A stretch of 64,000 nt of DNA from positions 5,149,001 through 5,213,000 of the forward strand of contig AP018172.1 of the NCBI GenBank assembly GCA_002368175.1, in the 5' to 3' direction. Made by a program: the position numbers and the translations under genes. This document shows positions 10,195-18,719 of this stretch, piece after piece. The stretch is from Calothrix sp. NIES-2098. Its GTDB lineage: Bacteria > Cyanobacteriota > Cyanobacteriia > Cyanobacteriales > Nostocaceae. The number at the start of each line of letters is the position of its first letter. The stretch's first letter is position 1. Under the pieces are notes generated by a model that worked only from the letters and a program-made list of their open reading frames with translations, searched no databases and was not told where the DNA came from.

Positions 10195-10641
10195 ATGAAC
10201 TACCAAATTTCTTCTGCTCAGAAAAACTATCATAAAGCTATTAGTCCTGAACAATTAAATCAGGTGATTGAAGCTATTACTGAAGGTAGATATTCCTGGG
10301 CTTGCGTGCTGATATTGCGGTTCGTTGGTTATAATCCACTCCACTTTATTCCCCAGCGAACTTACAGCCGTTTAATTAAAGAAAATAATCAAGCTCAACA
10401 AACTACGCTAGTATCTACAGCTACTAATAGAAACCTCTCAGCCAGCTTCCAGTCTTCCATTAATTCTATGAATAGCTCCACTAAAAGAGCTTCATCTCAG
10501 GTTTTAAGTAAAATTAATGACCTGGATTATATGGAAACTTCTGACAAAAAACAGGCCAGTCTCAATGGTGGCTCTAATGTGTTAATGCGTCAAGAGGCAT
10601 TTGGTATTGCTAAAAGAATATTCTTACACTCTATCAATTGA
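10195..10641 (+). CDS. hetP: HetP-family heterocyst differentiation protein
   Basis: The 148-residue protein carries the conserved HetP block at about residues 17-63: SPEQLNQVIEAI, then YSWACVLILRFVGYNP and IPQRTYSRLIKEN. The rest is polar and poorly conserved, as in other HetP proteins. In Anabaena, HetP and its paralogues control commitment to heterocyst formation, and hetP lies next to hetC. Here it starts 36 bases after the HlyD gene and is followed by a strong terminator, so it is probably the last gene of the hetC-hlyD-hetP unit. It could be a HetP paralogue rather than HetP itself, because several occur per genome. Confidence 0.85.
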   Translation: MNYQISSAQKNYHKAISPEQLNQVIEAITEGRYSWACVLILRFVGYNPLHFIPQRTYSRLIKENNQAQQTTLVSTATNRNLSASFQSSINSMNSSTKRASSQVLSKINDLDYMETSDKKQASLNGGSNVLMRQEAFGIAKRIFLHSIN

Positions 10642-11590
10642 TAATTCATATAACTAAGTATAAATTTCCAATAGTTTTTGACAGCTAGATTCCGCCAAAA
10701 GCTGGGATAATTTCTCATCTATTCTGTTAAGAGTGGTAAATATAACAACATGGGAGCGATCGATCGCTCCCAATTTTTCTACAGCGATTCAAACCAATTC
10801 TGCGACCAAATTGGCCTAAGTAGTATTGTTTGAAATTTCTAGAACTGTCTGATGGTAAAGATTTTTACTCTAAAATTTGTATGAGCCAATAAACTCGCGC
10901 ATTCTTTAGCGTGTAGTCGATCGCATATCCTCGATTTTTTGAATTCACATTCAAGACTTTAGCAGCGAAATCCCAAGATACTACACTAGACTGCAACTTA
11001 GTATCAGATAGTTAAAGATATGAAAAGTTAAAGATTTTAGAAAAAATTTATACAATTAAATTTTAGCTTCATACATCTGCTGAGATTTGACCGTAAATAC
11101 AATAGCATAACTTTATACCAAAAAATAAAAAATACTTTTCCGCCAAAATGACCACATTTTTTGCAAATAATTTTTTAATCTATAAATATAAATTGGATTA
11201 GCGTTGAGTAAGCGGAATGTTAGAGATGAAACACCACAATGATTGCTGACTGAAATTTTCTAGATATCGAAATGTAACGTACTCAGGTAAATTTTGAGTT
11301 CTTACTCTTGGATATTGAATTCTTTTCCACAATTGGATTAATTTAGATCAGCCAAATATTGTTGCTATTCAACCAAGAAAAATTTGCTTATTCAGGCAAA
11401 TTTTATGCAATCTATGCAGTAAAGATAGCAACTTATTCAGATGTTTGGATAAATGATAAAAATATCCAAAATACAATTCTTGAATCCTTAGCATTTAACT
11501 GAGTTAGTAGGAAGCTAAATTCCTGCTTTTTATTAATTTAGCTTAATAAATATTAACTTTCCAAAACATTCTGCAAATTTTAGGAAAAAG
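10642..11590. other. AT-rich intergenic region between hetP-like and parvulin-like genes
   Basis: About 950 bases have no coding frame of note. The left end holds the terminator of the hetP unit. The remainder is AT-rich and presumably contains the promoter of the parvulin-like gene, which is therefore likely transcribed separately. Confidence 0.5.
10751..10779 (+). terminator. Rho-independent terminator of the hetC-hlyD-hetP unit
   Basis: A perfect 11-bp inverted repeat, TGGGAGCGATC then GATCGCTCCCA, is followed by AATTTTT. It lies about 110 bases after the HetP-like stop codon. The stem includes a HIP1-like core. Confidence 0.8.
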
Positions 11591-12340
11591 ATGACAACTA
11601 CGACACAAATGATCGACTTCAAAGGCCATATTATTTTCCCCGAAGAGATTATTACATATCTAAAAAAGACGATGCAATTAAAAGAATTGTGTAATCATCT
11701 TTTATCTCAGAAAATTATTGATAAAGCTGCTGAAGAGAGAGGTATAACACTCACTCCAGAAGAAATTCAAGCAGAAGCAGATCGGCTACGTTATGAAAAT
11801 CGGTTAGTCAAAGCAAGTGATACTTTAGCATGGCTAGCAGATCAGTTAATTGTTTCCGATGACTGGGAAGCAGGAATTCGGGATAAGTTGTTAAGTAAAA
11901 AGCTTTCCGAGACTTTATTTGATAAAGATGTAGAAAAATACTTTTCTGAGAATCAGCTTGATTACGATCAAGTTGTTCTTTATCAGATAGTTGTACCGTA
12001 TGTACAGTTAGCTCAAGAAATCTGCTACCAAATTGAAGAAGGTGAACTCAGCTTTTATGAGGCTGCTCACATTTATGACATTGATGAGAAACGCCGCATC
12101 ACCTGTGGTTATGAAGGGAAATTTTATCGCTGGAGTTTAAAACCAGATATAGCAGCAGTTGTCTTTAGTGCTAGACCCGGAGATTTACTCGGCCCACTCA
12201 TAATAGACCAAGCAAGTTACATTTTAATGGTTGAAGAGTTTATCCCGGCTGAATTGACACCAGCCAGACATAAAGAAATTTTGAATAAAATGTTTAAAGA
12301 ATGGTTAGCGGCAGAACTCAACTATCTACTAAATGCCTAA
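11591..12340 (+). CDS. Parvulin/SurA-like peptidyl-prolyl isomerase family protein
   Basis: The 249-residue protein has a helical SurA-N-like half (about residues 25-130, including an LTPEEIQAEADRLR helix) and a parvulin-like half (about 135-230, with LYQIVVPYVQLAQEICYQIE and GDLLGPLIIDQASYILMVEE). It has no signal peptide, unlike periplasmic SurA, so it should stay in the cytoplasm. It lies downstream of the hetC-hlyD-hetP unit. A second protein of the same build overlaps another exporter gene at 35890-36648. This repeated pairing suggests a cargo-handling role in export. Isomerase activity is inferred from fold family only. Confidence 0.7.
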   Translation: MTTTTQMIDFKGHIIFPEEIITYLKKTMQLKELCNHLLSQKIIDKAAEERGITLTPEEIQAEADRLRYENRLVKASDTLAWLADQLIVSDDWEAGIRDKLLSKKLSETLFDKDVEKYFSENQLDYDQVVLYQIVVPYVQLAQEICYQIEEGELSFYEAAHIYDIDEKRRITCGYEGKFYRWSLKPDIAAVVFSARPGDLLGPLIIDQASYILMVEEFIPAELTPARHKEILNKMFKEWLAAELNYLLNA

Positions 12341-12736
12341 TAGATAGTATATAGTACTCTTCGGAGAAGGGTGACATCATTGTAGAGCTGCTTAATTGGC
12401 AACAGTAAAGGGGCAAGTTGAAAATTAGTACATTCTCCCAACAATCAAACTGTAATTTTATAAATAATAAATATTTTTTAGAATTTGAATTAATCAAGGT
12501 TGAGTTTGTCTTTTCTTCATATATTAAAAAAATAGCAAACTCAAAGTTTGCTAGCTTCCTACGTAAGTAAGAAAAGCTTCCGCCGTTCTGGTATAACTGC
12601 AATGCAGGGTTTTCTAGATAAATATAGATAAATTCATAAATTCGTTCCCGATCAAATTAAATAGCTAACTGAATTAATTAAAATAAAAAATTTCTTGCCC
12701 GTGTATATAATATCAATTAAAAAAAGAATTCGGCAG

Positions 12737-12792
12737 TAGGGTGTGCAATACCCACTACAACCTAGCTGCCACAAATATTACAAATACTGAGG
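12737..12792. repeat. Dispersed repeat, TAGGGTGTGCAATACCCAC type, copy 1
   Basis: The segment contains GGGTGTGCAATACCCAC and then ACAAATATTACAAATACTG. It resembles the copy at 13166-13214 (ATGGGCAATACCCACC, then ACAAATACTACAAATACTGC). The inverted GGGT/ACCC core could form a small hairpin. Confidence 0.5.
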
Positions 12793-13165
12793 AATAGTTT
12801 ATGTGTTGCAAATATTATTTCAATTGCTATAATTTCTCTAAAAAAACTTGGATTAAGCTGAAGTATCAGCTATTTTGTAATACTTTAATGCCTAAAAATT
12901 ATAATACAAACTTTTAATATAGTAATTCAATGGCTTGGTAGACCCTGATAACACACAATACACCCTTGAAGTCGTTTATCTTCTACACTTTAACTATATT
13001 AATTAGCAGTTGGTTGCCAAGTTGGCATTTTTAAATTTGTTGAATTGTTCGTATTTGACTTTTCTAATCTTATAAATATGCACGTTACCTTAAAAAAATA
13101 AAAATCATACCAATTTGAAAAAAATGCGATAGATGGTTAAAGAAATAATACCTAGTAGCTAAGTC

Positions 13166-13214
13166 GTGATGGGCAATACCCACCCTACAAATACTACAAA
13201 TACTGCAAGACCCC
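13166..13214. repeat. Dispersed repeat, GGGCAATACCCAC type, copy 2
   Basis: This is the second copy of the repeat seen at 12737-12792. It shares the GCAATACCCAC core and the trailing ACAAATAC...ACAAATACTG units. Both copies lie in the same intergenic region. Confidence 0.5.
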
Positions 13215-13292
13215 TTGAAGAAATGCAAATGATTTCAAGTACTATTAATATTTAATACCAATGCATTTTCAGAGAACATGAGATTAAACACA

Positions 13293-13323
13293 AATAAGGG
13301 TATGGAATTACCATACCCTTATT
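13293..13323. terminator. Bidirectional hairpin between convergent genes
   Basis: A perfect 13-bp stem, AATAAGGGTATGG and its complement, encloses the loop AATTA. It lies about 40 bases beyond the stop of the minus-strand gene ending at 13366. No long T-tract follows on either strand, but A/T-rich bases flank it. It probably ends transcription of that gene. Confidence 0.6.
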
Positions 13324-13365
13324 GATAAAAAACTTAATTTGACAGAGTTTTACTTTGCAATGAGA

Positions 13366-14034
13366 TTAATATTTGCGTAAAAGAGCAGATAAAGAACTCT
13401 GTTTACGAAGATCCATCAAATCTGCCAAAGACTCTTTGCTTTTCTCCATACGATAGCTGTGTTCTGGTGGTAGAACTGTCATCAGCGGTTTTGTTCGAGA
13501 TTGCATGGAGACAAGGGGAGTTAATGATGGCGGTGGTACAAAGACTTGGGGATTTTTGGGAGTTTGTGGTTCTACTCTAGACGGTTGGCTTTGTACTGAG
13601 CGTGTTGGATAGCGTTTTAGATGTTTCTGGCTTTTTTGTGCCTTTGCTGGACGGTTGAGGATTCGCAAAATCACTACACAACCACTAGCACAGCTGAGAG
13701 CGATCGCGGCAATCATCCATAAAGGTGTAGGATTGCTATTCTCAGAGGGTGTATTGATTGGTACTTCAACTACTGTTGTCGTTGCTACATCTAGGTTTTT
13801 GTCTGATTCTTCTGGCTGTTGTACATTTCCCACAGAACCCAGATTATATAAGGCAAGCACAGCACTTGCAAAAAATATTGCTGATAACCCAATCAACAAC
13901 AGCCAAGGATGGCGTGCGAGCAGATTTATCAGAACTTGTGAGCTAGCAGTCGCTCTCGATTTACTGTTTGTCAGCTCTGGAGTGACCCCAGTAGATTGGG
14001 TTGCCTCGTGCTGTACACTCTGACTATTTTCCAT
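13366..14034 (-). CDS. Uncharacterised two-helix membrane protein downstream of ddl
   Basis: I do not recognise a named family. The 222-residue protein has a polar N-terminus, a membrane segment near residues 43-66 (HPWLLLIGLSAIFFASAVLAL) and a Thr/Val/Asn-rich loop. A second membrane segment lies near 104-126, followed by a basic, Pro/Ser/Gln-rich tail. It follows ddl on the same strand after 188 bases. This may place it in the cell-wall/division neighbourhood that ddl often occupies in cyanobacteria, but no function can be claimed. The ORF is long, starts with ATG and is followed by a hairpin, so it is very likely real. Confidence 0.7.
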   Translation of the reverse strand: MENSQSVQHEATQSTGVTPELTNSKSRATASSQVLINLLARHPWLLLIGLSAIFFASAVLALYNLGSVGNVQQPEESDKNLDVATTTVVEVPINTPSENSNPTPLWMIAAIALSCASGCVVILRILNRPAKAQKSQKHLKRYPTRSVQSQPSRVEPQTPKNPQVFVPPPSLTPLVSMQSRTKPLMTVLPPEHSYRMEKSKESLADLMDLRKQSSLSALLRKY

Positions 14035-14222
14035 AGATTACTTTCAGATTTGTACCCCTCTAGATCCAAGATCATACTGGAGGATTCAAGTATCAGGTAT
14101 CCGTAGCCAAATTTTGCAATAAAGTAATTTTTGTGTGCAACTTAGGCTACAAAATCTCATAACTTGCAGCAAAAACTGTACTTTTAGCACAATTTAGGGT
14201 TGAGTACAGGCTATTCCTCGGC

Positions 14223-15293
14223 TTAACTCTTTCTTTCGACAGTAGAATCTCTTTCTATAGCTAGTTGAATTAATTTATCTACTAGTTCAGGGAAGGGTAT
14301 TCCACTGTATGCCCATAGTTGGGGATACATACTAGTTGCAGTGAAACCAGGTAAGGTATTGATTTCATTGATCAACACTTCTCCTGTTGCTTCCACGTAG
14401 AAAAAGTCTACTCTAGCCAAGCCAGCAGCGTCAACAGCGGCAAAAGCTTGTAATGCCATGTCTTTAATTTTACTAGCGATCGCATCTGGTAAAACGGCAG
14501 GTATATGTAAATCTGCGCGCCCTTCAGTATATTTTGTTTCGTAATCGTAAAAATCGCTGTTATAAGTAATTTCACCAACAACAGAGGCTTGGGGTAGATC
14601 GTTGCCTAAAACAGCACACTCTACTTCTCTGGCTACAACTCCCGCTTCCACAATAATCCGCCGATCGTAACTAGCAGCATTATCTAATGCGGCTTCTAAT
14701 TCTGGGCGCGATCGCACTTTGGCAATTCCCACCGATGAACCTAAATTTGCAGGCTTAACAAAGCAAGGGTAGCCGAGTTCCGACTCAATTTCATCACACA
14801 ATTTCGGAAATACACAAGGATTTGACCAAATTTGCGCTCTCGTGACTGCTTTGTACTTAACTTGGGGTAATCCAGCTTGAGCAAAAGCGACTTTCATGCC
14901 AATTTTATCCATCCCCACTGCCGAACCTAAAACCCCAGAACCAACAAACGGAACTTGCATCAAGCTAAGTAACCCTTGAATTGTGCCATCTTCACCATTG
15001 GGGCCGTGGAGAATGGGAAACCAAAGATCTACTTCTTGTGTTTGTGGTGGGAATTGCCAAAGGTTAGGAGTAGCAGCTTGATTTTGGATAGCAACGCCAG
15101 AGGATAAAACTTGTTGTGCAACTTCGCCTGCTTGCCAGAAACCGTCTTTTTGGATGTAAACAGGCAATATTTCGTACTTATTAGCATTTTGCTCTGCACT
15201 CAGCGCTTTTGCGATCGCCCTTGCTGAACTAATCGAAACTTCATGTTCCCCAGAACGACCGCCAAATAGCAACCCCACCCGCAGTTTAGTCAT
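14223..15293 (-). CDS. ddl: D-alanine--D-alanine ligase
   Basis: At 356 residues this ATP-grasp enzyme has the usual length. It joins two D-alanines in the cytoplasm to supply the end of the peptidoglycan pentapeptide. The N-terminal motif LFGGRSGEHEVSISSA, the HGPNGEDGTIQG segment, FVKPANLGSSVGIAKV and the C-terminal metal/substrate site INEINTLPGFT are all visible and intact. The ATG start gives the standard N-terminus MTKLRVGLLFGG. A small membrane protein gene follows on the same strand. Confidence 0.95.
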   Translation of the reverse strand: MTKLRVGLLFGGRSGEHEVSISSARAIAKALSAEQNANKYEILPVYIQKDGFWQAGEVAQQVLSSGVAIQNQAATPNLWQFPPQTQEVDLWFPILHGPNGEDGTIQGLLSLMQVPFVGSGVLGSAVGMDKIGMKVAFAQAGLPQVKYKAVTRAQIWSNPCVFPKLCDEIESELGYPCFVKPANLGSSVGIAKVRSRPELEAALDNAASYDRRIIVEAGVVAREVECAVLGNDLPQASVVGEITYNSDFYDYETKYTEGRADLHIPAVLPDAIASKIKDMALQAFAAVDAAGLARVDFFYVEATGEVLINEINTLPGFTATSMYPQLWAYSGIPFPELVDKLIQLAIERDSTVERKS

Positions 15294-15356
15294 CTTCAGT
15301 ACCTCTTAGCTCAGTCTCGCAGATAGCGTATCATAACCTGCTCAAAAATCTTGATT

Positions 15357-15385
15357 GGTCAAGAGTCAAGAGTCAAGAGTCAAAA
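15357..15385. repeat. Tandem AGAGTCA heptamer repeat
   Basis: About four tandem copies of GTCAAGA/AGAGTCA lie in the spacer between divergent ddl and the acyltransferase gene. This is a typical short-tandem-repeat tract of Nostocales; no role is evident. Confidence 0.75.
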
Positions 15386-15464
15386 GGCAGTCTTCTTCAG
15401 AATTGTCCTAGAATCTCAACAGGAATAATTGTCTGTGCTTGACAAATCCTGTTAATATGCCTGG

Positions 15465-16313
15465 ATGTCACACACAAAACATCACCTCCAGAAAAAACTC
15501 GGTTGGTCTTTGGATGAGCGAGATCCAAGATTCATCGAATTGATCTTGCCACTAGTTGGGTGGTTCTATGACCACTATTTTCGAGTTCAAACTAGTGGTT
15601 GGGAGCATATCCCACCCCAAGAGAAAGTTTTATTTGTTGGTTCTCACAATGGTGGACTAGCTGCTCCTGATATGGTGATGATGATGTATGACTGGTTTCG
15701 GCGTTTTGGTGTGGAGAGGCCAGTCTACGGTTTGATGCATCCCACAGTTTGGCAGGTCAGCCCACCAATAGCACAACTAGTAGCCAAAGCGGGCGCAATC
15801 ATTGCTCATCCCAAAATGGCTTATGCTGCTTTGCGCTCTGGAGCTAGCGTACTGGTATATCCTGGTGGCGCTGAAGATGTCTTTAGACCGTATTGTTTGC
15901 GTAACAAAATCTATTTTGCCGGACGACAAGGATTTATTAAGCTAGCGCTGCGAGAGCGAGTACCGATTGTACCTGTAATTTCCTCTGGTGCCCACGATAC
16001 GCTGGTTGTGCTGACTGAATGCTATGAAATTGTACAGCAACTCCACAAATGGGGGATGCCTTGGTTATTTGGAATCGATCCTGTAGTATTTCCGATATAT
16101 TTAGGCTTACCTTGGGGATTATCGCTCGGCCCGTTGCCTAACATTCCTTTTCCTGTAACTATTCACACGCGGGTTTGTCCGCCGATTAAGTTTGAACATT
16201 ATGGCAGAGAGGCAGCGTGCGATCGCGAGTATGTTAATGAATGTTATGAGTTAGTGGTTAATCAGATGCAGCAAGAGTTAGACCAGTTAGTCAAGCTCAG
16301 TGCTAAGTCATAA
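15465..16313 (+). CDS. PlsC-like lysophospholipid/glycerol acyltransferase family protein
   Basis: The 282-residue protein resembles membrane-associated acyltransferases of the PlsC superfamily. The catalytic block appears as VGSHNGGLAAPD (a variant of HX4D with a longer gap), and the second block as VYPGGAEDVFRP, near residues 126-138. This branch is related to diacylglycerol O-acyltransferase-like proteins and often acts in neutral-lipid or wax-ester/phytyl-ester synthesis. The actual substrate cannot be read from the sequence. It is divergent from ddl and about 130 bases ahead of the methylthioadenosine phosphorylase gene; functional linkage is not obvious. Confidence 0.8.
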   Translation: MSHTKHHLQKKLGWSLDERDPRFIELILPLVGWFYDHYFRVQTSGWEHIPPQEKVLFVGSHNGGLAAPDMVMMMYDWFRRFGVERPVYGLMHPTVWQVSPPIAQLVAKAGAIIAHPKMAYAALRSGASVLVYPGGAEDVFRPYCLRNKIYFAGRQGFIKLALRERVPIVPVISSGAHDTLVVLTECYEIVQQLHKWGMPWLFGIDPVVFPIYLGLPWGLSLGPLPNIPFPVTIHTRVCPPIKFEHYGREAACDREYVNECYELVVNQMQQELDQLVKLSAKS

Positions 16314-16445
16314 AAATTATCGTAACTGTTAAATCTATTTCCCGATTGCGCCACGAATTTATCCTGCAATTGATTGCGGATTATCTACTGAAAATCGAAA
16401 CATTCCGGTAAAATAACTTGGCAGCTTTGCAAGGAGCGAGGAATC

Positions 16446-17318
16446 ATGGCAGAAGCGCAGATTGGGATTATTGGCGGTAGTGGTCTATACAAGATGGATG
16501 CACTCAAAGATCTAGAAGAAGTGCAGGTACAAACGCCATTTGGTTCGCCTTCCGATGCTTTAATTGTGGGTACATTAGATAGGACACGAGTAGTATTTCT
16601 GGCTCGCCACGGTCGCAATCACACGCTATTGCCATCAGAATTGCCATTCCGCGCCAATATCTATGCAATGAAGCAATTGGGCGTGCAGTATTTAATTTCA
16701 GCTAGTGCGGTGGGTTCGCTGAAAGCAGAAGCTAAACCACTGGATATGGTGGTTCCAGATCAATTTATTGACAGAACAAAAAATCGAATTTCAACGTTTT
16801 TTGGCGAAGGAATTGTGGCTCATATTGCCTTTGGCGATCCGGTTTGTCACAATTTGGCTGGTGTTTTAGCAGATGCGATCGCATCTTTAAATTTACCAGA
16901 AGTAACTCTGCATCGTGGTGGCACTTATGTATGCATGGAAGGGCCAGCATTTTCCACCAAAGCGGAATCGAATCTTTATCGCAGTTGGGGTGCAACAGTG
17001 ATTGGGATGACAAATTTACCAGAGGCGAAGTTAGCTAGAGAAGCAGAAATTGCCTATGCAACTTTAGCATTAGTTACAGATTACGATTGTTGGCATCCAG
17101 ACCACGATAGCGTCACAGTAGAAATGGTAATTGGTAATTTACAGCGCAATGCAGTGAATGCACAAAAGGTAATTCAAGAAACTGTGCGCCGCTTGAGTGA
17201 AAATCCGCCTCCTAGCGATGCACATTCGGCGTTGAAATATGCTATTTTGACTCAGTTGGATAAAGCACCAACAGCAACAAAAGAAAAATTGAAGTTGTTA
17301 TTGCAAAAATATTTGTAG
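16446..17318 (+). CDS. mtnP: S-methyl-5'-thioadenosine phosphorylase
   Basis: The 290-residue enzyme splits 5'-methylthioadenosine with phosphate into adenine and methylthioribose-1-phosphate, the first step of methionine salvage. Diagnostic motifs are GIIGGSGLYKM at the start, ARHGRNHTLLPSELPFRANI (phosphate binding), the purine-site CMEGPAFSTKAES and MTNLPEAKLAREAEI. A GGAG-like sequence (AAGGAGCGAGGAATC) precedes the ATG. Other methionine-salvage genes are not adjacent. Confidence 0.95.
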   Translation: MAEAQIGIIGGSGLYKMDALKDLEEVQVQTPFGSPSDALIVGTLDRTRVVFLARHGRNHTLLPSELPFRANIYAMKQLGVQYLISASAVGSLKAEAKPLDMVVPDQFIDRTKNRISTFFGEGIVAHIAFGDPVCHNLAGVLADAIASLNLPEVTLHRGGTYVCMEGPAFSTKAESNLYRSWGATVIGMTNLPEAKLAREAEIAYATLALVTDYDCWHPDHDSVTVEMVIGNLQRNAVNAQKVIQETVRRLSENPPPSDAHSALKYAILTQLDKAPTATKEKLKLLLQKYL

Positions 17319-17460
17319 ACTTATTCATAACTAGGTGATGAGTGAGAAGAGTATCCCATTTTTTGAAACACGAAGAGCTTTGATGAAACCTCTATGTTTA
17401 AACATTCAATCAAAAATTAGGGATGCTCTCAATAAACGAACCGCAGAGACACAGAGGAGG

Positions 17461-17499
17461 GCAGTTGCGTGGGCGGGTTTCCCGACTTGAGCAAACTGC
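17461..17499. repeat. Dispersed hairpin repeat with GGGCGGGTTTCCCGACTTGA core, copy 1
   Basis: The element begins GCAGTTGC and ends GCAAACTGC, so the ends can pair around a core with GGG...CCC. A related copy lies at 30024-30062 with different but also complementary arms (CCACTGC / GCAAGTGG). Compensating arm changes around a shared core suggest a selected hairpin element. Confidence 0.55.
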
Positions 17500-17539
17500 C
17501 TGTGACCCAGAGAATAATTGGGTTGTAGGCTATGCGAAT

Positions 17540-18652
17540 TTAACCCTCAAGCAATTTTTGAAAGCGCTCATCTGCGCGAATCGCTTCAAAATCCGAATTA
17601 GTTTTTGCTAATTTTCGATGTTGATCGCCTCTTAATTTAATTGCTTGGGTGAGATTTTTAATTGCTAACTCAGTGTCTCCTTGTAGCGTGTAACAACGAG
17701 CTATATGAAACCAAGCCCAGTGAAAGTCAGGCTGAAGTTTTAAAGTTTGTTCGTAACTGCTAATTGCATCAGCATATTTTTGTAAGTTTCTTAAGCAATT
17801 ACCGCAGCCAAACCAAGCTATATAGTGATCTGATTGGATACTAATTGCTTGTTCGTAAGATAGTAAAGCTTCTGAATAACGTCCTAATTTTCTTAGCGTC
17901 CAACCTTTATTTACCCATGCTATATAAGAATCAGGTTCTCTTTGAGTGACTTTCTCATAGCAGCCTAAAGCATCTTCATAACGACCTTCAAAAAATAAAG
18001 CATCTCCTTGTTTAAGGTAATCATTAGCAGTAAAAAATAAGCGAGGATTTTCTGATTTTAAAATTTCTAGTTGGGTGGTCAAATCTTGAATTTTTTGTTG
18101 AATTTCGGGATGAAGATAATCTTGTGTTAAGGAAGGTGAAGGCGTGAGTCCAGATAGCTGTTGCAAAATTTGCTCTTTTTGGCTTTGTGCATCTAAATAT
18201 AAATTATTCAATTGAGATAATTGACTTAAAAAGTCAGATTTTAATACTTCTAATTCTTGTTTAAAAGCTGCTGTCTGATTTTTTAATTCTGCGGCTACTT
18301 CTTTTTCCAGTTGCTTTTCTACTTCTTCTTCTAAGCGTTTTTTGGTTTCGGCGACTACTTCACTAATTACACTGCGACGCAATAACCAAACACCAGCCGC
18401 CGCTAAAATGGGCAGCATGGTCAGTACGACTAGCAAAATATTGAGTAAGGCTGTAGTGTGATTAAAAGCACGGTCAACTTCCTCTTGCACCCGATCGTCT
18501 ATTTCTAATTTTTCCCGATCTGTTAACGTCGGACTGGAAGTTGCTTGTGTGTAGGCTACTGGTGTTTGACTTGCTTGGGGCGCAGCTATGGCACTAGTGG
18601 CATTTAGGAAAATGAGTAAAACTGCTAACGCAATGTGATTCTCGATCTTCAT
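17540..18652 (-). CDS. Membrane-anchored TPR protein
   Basis: The 370-residue protein has an N-terminal signal-like segment (VLLIFLNATSAIAAPQA), a membrane helix near residues 93-112 (LLVVLTMLPILAAAGVWLL) and a charged coiled coil at about 115-200. At least three tetratricopeptide repeats follow at about 215-340 (GDALFFEGRYEDALGCYEKV, NKGWTLRKLGRYSEALLSYE and the next unit). TPRs mediate protein-protein contacts. The gene lies 67 bases downstream of the pseudo-orthocaspase on the same strand, so the two may be cotranscribed and their products may interact. No enzyme domain is seen. Confidence 0.8.
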   Translation of the reverse strand: MKIENHIALAVLLIFLNATSAIAAPQASQTPVAYTQATSSPTLTDREKLEIDDRVQEEVDRAFNHTTALLNILLVVLTMLPILAAAGVWLLRRSVISEVVAETKKRLEEEVEKQLEKEVAAELKNQTAAFKQELEVLKSDFLSQLSQLNNLYLDAQSQKEQILQQLSGLTPSPSLTQDYLHPEIQQKIQDLTTQLEILKSENPRLFFTANDYLKQGDALFFEGRYEDALGCYEKVTQREPDSYIAWVNKGWTLRKLGRYSEALLSYEQAISIQSDHYIAWFGCGNCLRNLQKYADAISSYEQTLKLQPDFHWAWFHIARCYTLQGDTELAIKNLTQAIKLRGDQHRKLAKTNSDFEAIRADERFQKLLEG

Positions 18653-18719
18653 GAAATCTGGCTAAGTGTAAACTCAGAATCTATAGTAATCTACACAACC
18701 AAGTTACTATATTCCGTGT

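Larger units (their letters stand above)
12341..13365. other. Non-coding AT-rich region with dispersed repeats
   Basis: Roughly 1 kb separates the parvulin-like gene from a convergent membrane-protein gene. It contains two related repeat copies (12737-12792 and 13166-13214) and a hairpin at 13293-13323. A 94-codon minus-strand frame at its left end looks like chance. Confidence 0.5.

Noticed and set aside
12318..12602. 94-residue minus-strand ORF
   Set aside because: AT-rich, overlaps the parvulin-like gene end, no family pattern or ribosome binding site.
17423..17611. 62-residue plus-strand ORF
   Set aside because: Covers the hairpin repeat and the antisense of the TPR gene end.
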